Origin: Legionella genomosp. 1
Lineage (GTDB): Bacteria; Pseudomonadota; Gammaproteobacteria; Legionellales; Legionellaceae
Reading direction: 5' to 3'
NCBI GenBank assembly: GCA_945865355.1
Contig: CAMBDN010000011.1
Coordinates: 1-22,438 of the forward strand
Length of the DNA: 22,438 nt
In this document: in pieces, positions 1 through 8,157 of the stretch
Layout of the letters: each line of letters begins with the position of its first letter
How positions within the stretch are numbered: the first letter of the stretch is position 1
Position numbers and translations under genes: made by a program
The notes under the pieces: model-generated
Databases searched by the model: none
What the model was told of the DNA's origin: nothing
The model's input: only the letters and a program-made list of their open reading frames with translations

Positions 1-1
1 A

Positions 2-94
2 TCAAAATACTTCGATATGACTGAATTTTGGGAATGGAAAAACGAACAAGTTGCTGATGATATTCAAAACAATGTGGTTGCAATTAATCAGTAA
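2..94 (+). CDS. 3' end of an unidentified protein (partial, cut by window edge)
   Basis: One plus frame is open from the first bases to a TAA at 92-94. It encodes about 30 residues ending in DDIQNNVVAINQ, with an aromatic and charged run (TEFWEWKNEQ) before that. I do not recognise the family. The call rests only on the open frame, the protein-like composition and a strong stem-loop about 100 bases downstream. Its start lies outside the window. Function is unknown, and a chance open frame cannot be excluded. Confidence 0.35.
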   Translation, partial: SKYFDMTEFWEWKNEQVADDIQNNVVAINQ

Positions 95-108
95 AAATTA
101 GGTGGTGA

Positions 109-204
109 GGAAAAATATGGATCTTTACAGCAACTTTAGGACTTGATCCACGTGGATCGGGTAAATCATTAAAATATTCTACTAAACCATTGGACATCAA
201 ATAG
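109..204 (+). pseudogene. possible gene remnant
   Basis: After the stop at 94, a different plus frame reads protein-like sequence (ATLGLDPRGSGKSLKYSTKP) and ends at TAG 202-204. It is preceded by TGA at 106-108 and has no ATG, GTG or TTG start. It could be a frameshifted tail of the gene at 2-94, a decayed separate gene, or chance. A weak call: only composition supports it, and the 3' end runs into the stem of the terminator-like hairpin. Confidence 0.2.
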
Positions 205-233
205 CCTCATTTTATAAAGTGAGGCTATTTGAT
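196..233. terminator. perfect 14-bp stem-loop, likely terminator at the gene end
   Basis: Arms ATCAAATAGCCTCA (196-209) and TGAGGCTATTTGAT (220-233) are exact reverse complements around a 10-base AT-rich loop. The A-rich left end and U-rich right end (TATTT) of the stem resemble a bidirectional rho-independent terminator, although no separate T-tract follows. It lies between the plus-strand fragments at 2-204 and the 3' end of the leftward efflux operon, so it could serve either side. Confidence 0.6.
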
Positions 234-460
234 CATAACTTACTGCTATTTAAAAGGTTTTGGTGATCTTGCCCTGGAGCATTTAGCTATTGCAATTGCA
301 AAATGTTAATTATAGTTGACCAATTATTGCGTAGATTTGATGAGCAGCCTATGAATCAGATTGATGGATTTAGACATGAATGCAAGGGAGGATGAGTCCA
401 TATCATTGAGGTGTTAGGTTATAACTTGGTACATGAAAGTTACGGATGAGCTTCCAAAGG
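234..460. other. intergenic stretch without a convincing gene
   Basis: This lies beyond the 3' end of the efflux operon. All frames are short. The longest plus reading (220 to about 309) has no start codon; it ends in a hydrophobic stretch (LALEHLAIAIAKC) and could be another gene remnant. No tRNA, promoter pair or T-tract terminator was found directly after the pump stop codon at 461. Confidence 0.4.
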
Positions 461-3400
461 TCACAGTGGTTTTGGACCATCCTCATTTTTCTTGGTATGG
501 TCCGCAGCCAACCATAAATACATTGAAGGAACGACAAAAAGTGTAAATAAGGTCCCAATCGATAACCCCATTGCAATCACTAAACCAATATTAAAACGAC
601 TTTCAGCTCCTGCACCTGTAGCATCAATTAATGGGATCACACCTAATACCATTGCCAATGTAGTCATTAGAATAGGTCGAAACCGGATGACTGAAGCGGC
701 TTTAACTGCCTCCATTTTTTTTTGGCCTTGAGCTTGTAGCTCATTGGCAAATTGTACAATTAAAATGCCATGCTTACTGATCAAACCAATCAAAGTGATC
801 AAGCCCACCTCACTATAAATATTTAAGGTTGCATGTCCGATACCCAGACTAACAAAAGTCATCGCGCCACAAATGGACATAGGTATGCTTATCAAAACGA
901 TAAAAGGATCTCTAAAGCTTTCAAATAAGGCTGCTAGCGCTAAAAAAATTACAATTAAAGCAAGGAAAAAAGTAATAATAAGTCCAGAACCCTCTTGCAT
1001 ATACTGGCGTGATTGAGCAGCATAATTGATACCATACCCTTGTGGTAAAACTTCTTTCGCAATACTGACAAAAGTGTCCAGAGCCTTTTCCATTGAGACT
1101 CCTGGAAAGGCAACAGCTGAAATTGTAGCTGAATTCAGTTGTTGAAAATGATTTAATGACTCGGGTACAATTTGTTGTTCTAAGCGAGCGATTGTAGAAA
1201 GGGGTATTGAATTACCCGAAGAGGTCTTGATGTAATAATTTAGTACTTGATTAGGATTTAAACGACTCTCCCTGTTTACCTGGGGGATAACTTCGTAAGA
1301 ACGACCTGCATAATCAAAATAATTCACATAGTTTTCACTCAAAGCAGATTCAAATAAATTGGAAATATCAGCCATTGTCAAATCAAATTGAGCAATTTTA
1401 TCTCTATCTAAGCGCAGCTTAGTTTGGACTTCATCTAATTTCAGATCAGGATCAATATAGGTAAAAATACCGGAGGCATTAGCTTTTTTTAACACATTTT
1501 GTACCACGACATCGAGATTATTAAATGAATCGGTAGTTGTAATGACAAATTGGATAGGCAGACCACTACCTCCACCAGGCAATGATTGAGGTTGAAAGGC
1601 AACAACTTTCGCGCCTGCAATATGATTTAGTTCTTCTTGAATTAATGGTTGGAGCTGATTTGACGTTCGTTTACGCTTATCCCATGGCTTTAATACCATA
1701 CCCAAAGTGGCAGTATATAATTGTGAAGTACCCACAATTTCAAAAATATGATCGGTTTCTGGATATTTTTTTAAAATTTTCGCAACTTCATTGGAGTAAA
1801 GTTCTGTTTGAGCTAACGAAGCATTTGAAGGGGCCGTAACTTGAGTAATAATTATACCTAAATCCTCTTGAGGTGCTAACTCATTCGAAGAAGTGACAAA
1901 CAAAAAATAATTACTCAATATAATAATCACCGCAAAAACAACAACAGTAGGAAGATTATTTAAAGTGGACGATAAAATCCGTTCGTAGAATCGATCTAAT
2001 TTTTTAAAAAAATTATCAGTAAACGTCCTAAAACGACTTCCTTCCAGCCCGGCTTCACTACTCAAAATTTTGGAGCACATCATTGGCGATAAGGTCAATG
2101 CAACCACTGCGGAGATCGTTACTGCTCCTGCAAGTGAAAAAGCAAATTCAGTAAATAATGCCCCGGTTAATCCTCCCATAAAGCCAATAGGAAGATATAC
2201 TATATTTAAAACAATAGTAATTGCAATGATAGGATTTGCTAATTCGCGTGCACCAAGTATCGCTGAGGTCATTCGCGATTTTCCTGCCTCTATATTGCGC
2301 TGTATGTTTTCCACCACAATAATAGCATCATCAACAACTAATCCAACTGCCAGCAGTAAAGCCAATAAAGTAAGTAGATTAATGGAATAGCCTAAGATAA
2401 GCATAATCCCAAAAGTACCTATAATTGATAAAGGAATCGTCATCATTGGAATCAAAACAGATCGTATAGAACCAAGAAATATCAAAATAATGCCAGTAAC
2501 GATAAGAAATGCTTCTAATAATGAATAAAGAACCTCCTTAATCGAAACTGTAACAAACAAGCTAGAATCATAAACGACTTCCCCTTTTAAACCTTGAGGT
2601 AATTGGGCTTGAATGTCTGGAAATATTTTCTTGATCTCATCAAGTACCGACAATAAATTAGCCGAAGGTGCCACCGTAATACCGATAAATACGGCACTTT
2701 CATCATTAAAACGGACTGAAGAATTATAATTTTTTGTTCCTAAATTGACATGTGCTACATCCTGCAAATGAATAATAGCTCCATTTTGAGCCTTAATGAT
2801 CATTTTTTTAAATTGATCTACACTCGTCAAATTAGTACTGGCTATTAGATTTTGTATAAACATTTGACCGTCCGTTCGACCAACAGCCGAAATGGAGTTG
2901 TTATTGCTTAAAGCAGTGCCTATTTCATTAGCAGTAATACCATACCCAGCTAACTTCACGGGGTCGAGCCAGGCTCTTAAGGCAAGTGTCTGTTGTCCAA
3001 GAATTTGTGCGTCTTGCACCCCATTAACTGCCTGAATAGCGGGTTGTACAATACGTGTTAAATAGTCAGTGATTTGATTAATGGGCAATGTGTTACTATA
3101 AAAACTAAGATACATGGCGTCAATAGAACTTCCTACGGACACTGTGATGACTGGCTGTTGAGAATTTTCAGGTAGCTGATTTAAAACAGCATTGACCTTC
3201 GTAGTAATATCTGACAACGCTTTTAGTGCATCATAATTAAGAAGAAGATTGACTGTAATAGTACTTGTTCCTAAAGTGCTGGTTGACGTCATATAATCAA
3301 TGCCATTGGCCTGAGCAATTGAACTTTCCAGCGGGGTTGTTATAAAGCCTGCAATGATATCAGCACTTGCACCAGTATAAGTCGTTGTAATAGTTATAAT

Positions 3401-3529
3401 TGCATTTTGTGTTGCTGGAAATTGCCTAATGGGCAAAAGGCTAATTGATCGCAAACCGATAGCTAAAATAATGAGGCTAATCACCATGGCCAGTACAGGT
3501 CTTTTAATAAAGATGTCGCTAAACTGCAT
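461..3529 (-). CDS. RND multidrug efflux pump, inner-membrane permease (HAE1/AcrB-MexB type)
   Basis: Proton-driven antiporter subunit of a tripartite efflux pump that exports hydrophobic or amphiphilic compounds across both membranes. At 1022 residues it has the usual family length. Visible marks are the N-terminal IKRPVLAMVISLIILAIG membrane helix, the paired proton-relay acids in TM4 (D400, D401 in GLVVDDAIIVVEN) and the partner lysine in the second half (about K919 in LISKHGIL). Two large periplasmic loops (about 30-330 and 560-860) separate the two helix bundles, as in AcrB. The ATG at 3529 follows AAGGA by seven bases. It is the last gene of the operon, 16 bases after the adaptor. Substrate cannot be predicted. 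The family call is firm; which named pump it equals is not. Confidence 0.95.
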   Translation of the reverse strand: MQFSDIFIKRPVLAMVISLIILAIGLRSISLLPIRQFPATQNAIITITTTYTGASADIIAGFITTPLESSIAQANGIDYMTSTSTLGTSTITVNLLLNYDALKALSDITTKVNAVLNQLPENSQQPVITVSVGSSIDAMYLSFYSNTLPINQITDYLTRIVQPAIQAVNGVQDAQILGQQTLALRAWLDPVKLAGYGITANEIGTALSNNNSISAVGRTDGQMFIQNLIASTNLTSVDQFKKMIIKAQNGAIIHLQDVAHVNLGTKNYNSSVRFNDESAVFIGITVAPSANLLSVLDEIKKIFPDIQAQLPQGLKGEVVYDSSLFVTVSIKEVLYSLLEAFLIVTGIILIFLGSIRSVLIPMMTIPLSIIGTFGIMLILGYSINLLTLLALLLAVGLVVDDAIIVVENIQRNIEAGKSRMTSAILGARELANPIIAITIVLNIVYLPIGFMGGLTGALFTEFAFSLAGAVTISAVVALTLSPMMCSKILSSEAGLEGSRFRTFTDNFFKKLDRFYERILSSTLNNLPTVVVFAVIIILSNYFLFVTSSNELAPQEDLGIIITQVTAPSNASLAQTELYSNEVAKILKKYPETDHIFEIVGTSQLYTATLGMVLKPWDKRKRTSNQLQPLIQEELNHIAGAKVVAFQPQSLPGGGSGLPIQFVITTTDSFNNLDVVVQNVLKKANASGIFTYIDPDLKLDEVQTKLRLDRDKIAQFDLTMADISNLFESALSENYVNYFDYAGRSYEVIPQVNRESRLNPNQVLNYYIKTSSGNSIPLSTIARLEQQIVPESLNHFQQLNSATISAVAFPGVSMEKALDTFVSIAKEVLPQGYGINYAAQSRQYMQEGSGLIITFFLALIVIFLALAALFESFRDPFIVLISIPMSICGAMTFVSLGIGHATLNIYSEVGLITLIGLISKHGILIVQFANELQAQGQKKMEAVKAASVIRFRPILMTTLAMVLGVIPLIDATGAGAESRFNIGLVIAMGLSIGTLFTLFVVPSMYLWLAADHTKKNEDGPKPL

Positions 3530-3545
3530 ATTTGCAATCCTTAAA

Positions 3546-4694
3546 TTATTTCTCAGTCACCCTTGGCGATGCGTCATTTGTCAGTTGTACTTGATTATTA
3601 ATGTTAACTCGACTTCCATTTTTAAGTTTTAATTGACCACTGGTTACTATAAGATCGCCCTCATGCAGACCCGACAAAACAGCAATTTCATCACCTCGAG
3701 TCTTACCAACAGTAATAAATGACTGCTTCACAAAAAGAATCGGTTGATTTTTATTGTCCTTTTTTGCACTATCTTGCACCACGTAAATAATATCTCCATA
3801 CGAATTAAATGCAATTGCCGATTGCGGAATGGTAAGAAATGTTTGTTTTTTTTCTAATATAACTTCAACTTGAGTAAACATACCTGGCCTTAATTGAAAA
3901 TTAGGATTTAGAAACGTCGCTTCAACTTTAAGGTTACGCGTATTGCTATCAACATTGGGCTCAATGGTTGTGACGGGCGCTTGAAATACCTGATTTGGAA
4001 AGGCATCAGACAAAATCTTCACTTTTTGCCCTAACTTGAGCTGAGCAATTTCTTGTTGCGGTAAATAAAAATCGACATAAATTTTTTCTAAATTTTGTAA
4101 ACTTACTATCGTATCACCTGCATTAAGGTATTGTCCGAGATTCACATTACTAACGCCCAATTGACCAGAAAAAGGAGCTCGAATGGTTTTCTTTTCTACA
4201 GTGGCCAACTGCTCCTCTGCTTGGGCCTGCAAATTTTTAAGATTCCACTCATCTGTATCTAAGGTTTGCTTGCTTACAGCGTGAACAGCATATTGCGCTT
4301 TATCACGTTTGTAGGTGATTTTTGCTAATTCAACCTGGGCCTCTAGTGAATGAAGCATTCCTAGTTCTGTTCCTGCATTTAACTGAACTAAAACCTCCCC
4401 CATTTTCACGAGGACTCCCGGCTTAAAATAAATTTTTTGTACCATACCAGGCAGCTCAGTGGTCACATTTATACCACTTACAGCACGAAGATTACCCACT
4501 GACTGCAGTGCAGGCAGCCATGCACGATAGGCTACCTTCATCGTGGATACTGTCATTGATGGTTGTTGCATTAGAATCAGCTTTTTTTTCAACATATAAC
4601 TTTGCAGAAACTTCCAGCTAAAAATACCACCAAAAAAAAGACCAACCACAACGAGCATAATCATCGTGTTTTTTTTAAAAAATATCTCTTTCAT
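3546..4694 (-). CDS. RND efflux periplasmic adaptor (membrane fusion protein)
   Basis: HlyD/AcrA-type adaptor that bridges the inner-membrane pump and the outer-membrane channel. It has one N-terminal membrane anchor (IMLVVVGLFFGGIFSWKF), a split barrel-sandwich (lipoyl-like) domain (PGMVQKIYFKPGVLVKMGEVL, closed by TIRAPFSGQLGVSNVNLGQY), an alpha-hairpin between the halves, then beta-barrel and membrane-proximal domains (LRPGMFTQVEV, IPQSAI). The frame opens at GTG 4715, which overlaps the TAG of the upstream gene by one base. I prefer ATG 4694 (382 residues), which has AAGAG upstream; the GTG form would be 389 residues. It has an uncleaved anchor and no lipobox, unlike AcrA. Translation is probably coupled to the upstream outer-membrane factor gene. 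Confidence 0.9.
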   Translation of the reverse strand: MKEIFFKKNTMIMLVVVGLFFGGIFSWKFLQSYMLKKKLILMQQPSMTVSTMKVAYRAWLPALQSVGNLRAVSGINVTTELPGMVQKIYFKPGVLVKMGEVLVQLNAGTELGMLHSLEAQVELAKITYKRDKAQYAVHAVSKQTLDTDEWNLKNLQAQAEEQLATVEKKTIRAPFSGQLGVSNVNLGQYLNAGDTIVSLQNLEKIYVDFYLPQQEIAQLKLGQKVKILSDAFPNQVFQAPVTTIEPNVDSNTRNLKVEATFLNPNFQLRPGMFTQVEVILEKKQTFLTIPQSAIAFNSYGDIIYVVQDSAKKDNKNQPILFVKQSFITVGKTRGDEIAVLSGLHEGDLIVTSGQLKLKNGSRVNINNQVQLTNDASPRVTEK

Positions 4695-4714
4695 ATAAGC
4701 GCTCTTTTGACTCA

Positions 4715-6181
4715 CTAAGATTTATTCCACCAGCCACCACCCAATGCTTGGAATAATGCGGCTGTATCATTATACCTTGTTACTTGTGCTTGAATTCGAT
4801 TGATGCGCGTTTGTTGGTATTGCTGTTGTGCATTTAATAAGCTGATATAATTCACCGCTCCTAAGCGATATTGTTTGCGTGTCAGGCTAAGTGATGAACG
4901 GGTTGCCTCTTCAGCATTGATTTGAGCCTTCAAGGTTCTTGCATCTTCAACCAATCCGCTCAATACGTCCGCCACATTTTTAAAGGCTTGTAAGACAGTC
5001 TGCTTATATTGTGCTGCACTTTGTTCATAAGCAGCAATTGCTGCGCGGCGTTGTGCCATTAATGCGCCACCGTGGAAAATAGGCTGCGAAAGCAAACCCG
5101 ATCCTGACCAAATATTATTTTTCACGCCATAGAGGTTAGCCCAAGCAGAATTGACCCATCCCTCGTTAGCACTGATTGTAAACTGAGGGAATAAATTGGC
5201 GGTAGCAACACCTACCTGAGCGCAAGCCGCATGTAACAGAGCTTCAGACGCACGTACATCAGGACGTTGACGAACAAGATTTGACGGCAAGCTTATTGGT
5301 AATTCTGTAGGCAATTTTAAAAGATCCAGGTGAATTGATGGGAGCGGTTTATCTGGAAATTCCCCCACCAAAGTAGATAACGTATGCTTTGCCTGCGATA
5401 AACTTCTTTGTAATGGCGGTAAAGTGGCCTTTGATTGCTCAAGTAGCGTTTGTTGTGTCAATATATTCTGTTTCGATACCCCGCCCAAGCGATATTGTTT
5501 GATTAATAAATCCAAAACCAATTGCTCCGCTTGGATTAAACGAGTAGTTTCCTCAATTTGTGCTTGAAATGAAGCAAGTGATATTGACGTTGTTACTATA
5601 TTTGACGTCAAAGTAAGATAAGCTGCAATGACTTCAAACTCTTGATAATCTACGTTGGCACGTAAGGCTTCGATTTGCCGTCGCGAACCTCCGAAAACAT
5701 CCAGAGTATAAGATAAATTAAATGAGGTATAAAAAATATTAAAAGTAGATACTCGATTTGGAAAACCGATTTGAATGGTTGAATAACGTTGCCTTTCTAT
5801 ATTATCAACGAAATCAATTGAAGGCCACATGGAGTTTCCAATTTGCTCTTTCAAGCTTTCTTGTGCTTGTCGTAATGAAGCGGACGCCGCCGCCAAAGAG
5901 GGGTTGTTTGCCAAACCTGTGCGGATTAGTTGATTGATTTCGTGAGAGTGATACAGCTCCCACCATAGTGAAGGAATTTCTTTATTGGAAAAAAAAGACT
6001 GCTGTTGACCACCAGGTCCTGATGCGCTTACTGTTTTAGAAGGATTTTTTTTTTCGGTATAATCGGTTACTTTTGGTGGTTCTGGGGCGCTAAAATTAGG
6101 GCCCAGCATGCAAGAGGCATTTAAAACAGTGCCAACTAAGATCAAGTTTACCCTAGTTATAATTCTAGATTTAAACTTCAA
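4715..6181 (-). CDS. RND efflux outer-membrane factor (NodT/OprM family lipoprotein)
   Basis: TolC-like trimeric channel, 488 residues. The N-terminus has a hydrophobic signal segment and a Cys at residue 24 (LNASC then MLGPNF), the usual place for the lipidated cysteine of NodT/OprM proteins. The -3 residue is Asn rather than Leu/Val, so the lipobox is divergent. Two duplicated OEP coiled-coil halves follow, with family motifs such as SLWWELYHSHEINQLI, LRQAQESLKEQ, RQRPDVRASEALLHAA, LFPQFTISANEGW and the repeat LTRKQYRLGAVNYISLLNAQQQ. The start is TTG at 6181, preceded by AAGGA six to seven bases upstream; no ATG fits. It is the first gene of the three-gene operon, whereas such operons more often put the channel last. 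Confidence 0.93.
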   Translation of the reverse strand: MKFKSRIITRVNLILVGTVLNASCMLGPNFSAPEPPKVTDYTEKKNPSKTVSASGPGGQQQSFFSNKEIPSLWWELYHSHEINQLIRTGLANNPSLAAASASLRQAQESLKEQIGNSMWPSIDFVDNIERQRYSTIQIGFPNRVSTFNIFYTSFNLSYTLDVFGGSRRQIEALRANVDYQEFEVIAAYLTLTSNIVTTSISLASFQAQIEETTRLIQAEQLVLDLLIKQYRLGGVSKQNILTQQTLLEQSKATLPPLQRSLSQAKHTLSTLVGEFPDKPLPSIHLDLLKLPTELPISLPSNLVRQRPDVRASEALLHAACAQVGVATANLFPQFTISANEGWVNSAWANLYGVKNNIWSGSGLLSQPIFHGGALMAQRRAAIAAYEQSAAQYKQTVLQAFKNVADVLSGLVEDARTLKAQINAEEATRSSLSLTRKQYRLGAVNYISLLNAQQQYQQTRINRIQAQVTRYNDTAALFQALGGGWWNKS

Positions 6182-6206
6182 TTACAGTCCTTTGTTTTAT
6201 TAATCT

Positions 6207-6235
6207 ATTATACTATTATTATTTTGATACTAACA
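6207..6235 (-). promoter_or_regulatory. candidate promoter of the efflux operon
   Basis: On the minus strand a perfect TATAAT -10 (6207-6212) lies about 26 bases upstream of the TTG start. The hexamer 17 bases further up (TGTTAG, 6230-6235) is a poor -35, so activation or low basal activity is plausible. Based on consensus match only. Confidence 0.4.
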
Positions 6236-6288
6236 CAAATCAGGGCGCCGTCTAATTTATTGCTAGTTTTAAATTGTTCGGAAAAAAG

Positions 6289-6316
6289 TGATTAATGTTT
6301 GTTTGTTCGTTAATCA
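6289..6316. promoter_or_regulatory. 7-14-7 dyad upstream of the efflux operon (possible operator)
   Basis: TGATTAA (6289-6295) and TTAATCA (6310-6316) are exact reverse complements separated by 14 T/G-rich bases. The dyad sits about 80 bases upstream of the candidate -10 of the efflux operon. Efflux operons are commonly controlled by TetR, MarR or LysR regulators, but no regulator gene is adjacent here. Whether this is a binding site is speculative. Confidence 0.25.
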
Positions 6317-6364
6317 GTTTCTATTTTAGCGAAAACCAACCAAAAATAGTCGGCTTTAAGAGAC

Positions 6365-6384
6365 CCTCCCTTTGAAAAGGGAGG
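6365..6384. terminator. 9-bp GC-rich hairpin downstream of rph
   Basis: CCTCCCTTT (6365-6373) and AAAGGGAGG (6376-6384) form a perfect nine-base-pair stem about 60 bases past the rph stop. In the rph direction the following bases (GTCTCTT) are only weakly T-rich, so it is either a weak intrinsic terminator or a 3' end-stabilising hairpin. Confidence 0.45.
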
Positions 6385-6443
6385 TTAGGAGTCTTTCAAA
6401 AAATCACCATCTGGCTCCATTGGGACTTTAGGCCAGGCAACAA

Positions 6444-7151
6444 TCAGGCGTTTTTCTGTATTTCTATGAGTTGGCCTATTCCTGCTTCAGCTAGGGCCAG
6501 CATGTCATTCAATTGAGTTCGGTTGAAGCTGCCATCCTCTGCGGTGCCTTGTACCTCGATGAAGTGACCTTCTGTATTCATCACCACATTCATGTCTGTT
6601 TCAGCGACAACATCTTCAGCATAATCTAAATCCAGAACGGGTTGACCACGATAAATTCCAACGGAAACCGCCGCTACATAATTGAATACAGGCTTTTTTC
6701 GTAATTTTTCGCGGGTCACCATCCAATCCAATGCATCCTTCATGGCAACGCACGCACCAGTAATTGCCGCTGTTCGTGTACCGCCATCGGCTTGAAGGAC
6801 ATCACAATCTAAGGTGATGGTATTTTCACCGATGGATTTTAAATCAATGCATGTACGCAGTGAGCGTCCGATGAGGCGTTGGATTTCTAATGTTCTACCG
6901 CCTTGCTTACCACGGCTTGCTTCTCTTTCGTTACGACTATGTGTTGCACGAGGTAACATCCCATACTCAGCCGTTACCCAGCCCTCATTTTTTCCTTTGA
7001 GAAATCGGGGGACCCCATCAATCACAGAGGCCGTACATAGCACGCGAGTTTGTCCAAACTCAACGAGGACAGATCCTTCGGCATGGTTTGTGTAGTTGCG
7101 AGTGATCTTGATTGGACGAAGTTGATTGGGCTCACGGTTACTTGGGCGCAT
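6444..7151 (-). CDS. rph: ribonuclease PH
   Basis: Phosphorolytic 3'-5' exoribonuclease that trims the 3' ends of tRNA precursors and other RNAs, releasing nucleoside diphosphates. The protein closely matches the family throughout: MRPSNREPNQLRPI at the start, TRNYTNHAEGSVLVEFG, GVPRFLKG, AEYGMLPRATHSRNEREA, GKQGGRTLEIQRLIGRSLR (basic substrate-binding region), and the catalytic block TLDCDVLQADGGTRTAAITG near the middle, then AETDMNVVMN. Length is 235 residues, normal for the family. The open frame extends 18 codons further to 7205, but the family starts at MRPS and AAGGA precedes this ATG by seven bases, so 7151 is the start. It is divergent from yicC, a common gammaproteobacterial arrangement. 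Confidence 0.97.
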   Translation of the reverse strand: MRPSNREPNQLRPIKITRNYTNHAEGSVLVEFGQTRVLCTASVIDGVPRFLKGKNEGWVTAEYGMLPRATHSRNEREASRGKQGGRTLEIQRLIGRSLRTCIDLKSIGENTITLDCDVLQADGGTRTAAITGACVAMKDALDWMVTREKLRKKPVFNYVAAVSVGIYRGQPVLDLDYAEDVVAETDMNVVMNTEGHFIEVQGTAEDGSFNRTQLNDMLALAEAGIGQLIEIQKNA

Positions 7152-7176
7152 GAATAAATCCTTGATAAAATGAGCG

Positions 7177-7205
7177 AGTATAAACGTTTCAGCAAATTGT
7201 TGCAC
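7177..7205 (-). promoter_or_regulatory. candidate rph promoter
   Basis: On the minus strand TATACT (7177-7182) is a good -10, giving a leader of about 20 bases before the rph ATG. The matching -35 (GTGCAA, 7200-7205, 17-base spacer) is weak. Consensus match only. Confidence 0.35.
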
Positions 7206-7227
7206 CCCTTAATCAGCCTCGATGCGC

Positions 7228-7255
7228 TTGCATTTGTACAAATTTGGAGTATAGT
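7228..7255 (+). promoter_or_regulatory. yicC-gmk-rpoZ promoter with embedded palindrome
   Basis: TTGCAT (7228-7233) and TATAGT (7250-7255), spaced by 16 bases, form a good sigma-70 promoter 31 bases upstream of the yicC ATG. The spacer contains the perfect 12-bp palindrome ATTTGTACAAAT (7232-7243), placed where a bound dimeric repressor would block polymerase. The operator role is inferred from position only. Confidence 0.55.
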
Positions 7256-7285
7256 CGCCCAACATTCTACCAGTCGGAATTCTCT

Positions 7286-8152
7286 ATGACGCATAGCATG
7301 ACTGCATTTGCTAGAGTGCAGAATCAACAGGGCGCAAGCATACTCTGTTGGGAATTAAAATCAGTTAATCATCGCTATTTTGATGTATCATTTAGATTGC
7401 CCGAATCATTTCGTTTTTTGGAAGCTAATTTACGTTCAATACTCCGTGGTCAGGTACAGCGCGGTAAACTAGAGTGCCAACTCAAAGTGAATGATCTGAC
7501 CGGTGAAAGCCAGTCTATTGCTATTAATACCGCTCTAGTTAAAGCATTGATAGAAGCAGGATCTACACTTGCTTCTACCGAACAAATAGCTGATGATTTA
7601 ACAGTAAGCAAGCTACTGACCTGGCCTGGCGTTGTCCGAGTCCATCAGCCGGATACGGAGGCACTGGCAGAGCAAGTAGAGCTATCATTCCAAGACGCGT
7701 TAACACAGCTACTGTCAATGCGATTGGGGGAAGGGCAGGCATTAAAAGAACACGTTAAAACACGAATCCGTCTACTTCATGACGAAATTATTCGTGCCCG
7801 AGCACAGGTGGCCTTGATTTCTAGCCAAACGAAAGAAAAGCTCTTAACGCGATTACAAACCATACAAATGGATGTGATGGACGTACGGATTGAGCAAGAA
7901 ATTGCCTTGATGTTAGCACGTCTTGATGTCAGCGAAGAGTTAGATAGATTAGAGATGCACCTTCAAGAGGTGACTCGAACGTTAGATGGTGATTATGCGA
8001 CAGGTCGACGCCTTGATTTTTTGATGCAGGAATTGAATCGAGAGGCGAATACCTTAAGTTCTAAATCCGATACAGTGGCGTTAACGCAGCATGCAGTGCA
8101 AATGAAAGTTTTGATAGAACAAATGCGTGAACAAATTCAGAACATAGAGTGA
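7286..8152 (+). CDS. yicC: YicC family endoribonuclease
   Basis: YicC proteins are conserved stress-related RNases; E. coli YicC has been linked to small-RNA turnover. The hallmark start MTHSMTAFARV, the YicC N-domain (ELKSVNHRYFDVSFRLPESFRFLE and LRSILRGQVQRGKLEC) and the C-terminal DUF1732 block (RLDVSEELDRLEMHL then GRRLDFLMQELNREANTLSSKS) are all present. From ATG 7286 it has 288 residues, close to E. coli YicC. The frame runs 14 codons further upstream, but that stretch overlaps the promoter and does not match the family. The stop overlaps the first possible start of gmk, so the two are probably co-transcribed. Confidence 0.95.
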   Translation: MTHSMTAFARVQNQQGASILCWELKSVNHRYFDVSFRLPESFRFLEANLRSILRGQVQRGKLECQLKVNDLTGESQSIAINTALVKALIEAGSTLASTEQIADDLTVSKLLTWPGVVRVHQPDTEALAEQVELSFQDALTQLLSMRLGEGQALKEHVKTRIRLLHDEIIRARAQVALISSQTKEKLLTRLQTIQMDVMDVRIEQEIALMLARLDVSEELDRLEMHLQEVTRTLDGDYATGRRLDFLMQELNREANTLSSKSDTVALTQHAVQMKVLIEQMREQIQNIE

Positions 8153-8157
8153 ATGCC

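Noticed and set aside
474..503. GGACCAT / ATGGTCC inverted pair near the 3' end of the pump gene as a terminator.
   Set aside because: It lies inside the coding sequence, has a 16-base loop and no T-tract after it, so chance is the simpler reading.
492..731. Plus-strand open frames antisense to the efflux pump (492-731, 1582-1839, 2070-2390, 3429-3632).
   Set aside because: They lie opposite a clearly conserved gene, have no ribosome binding sites and no recognisable product.
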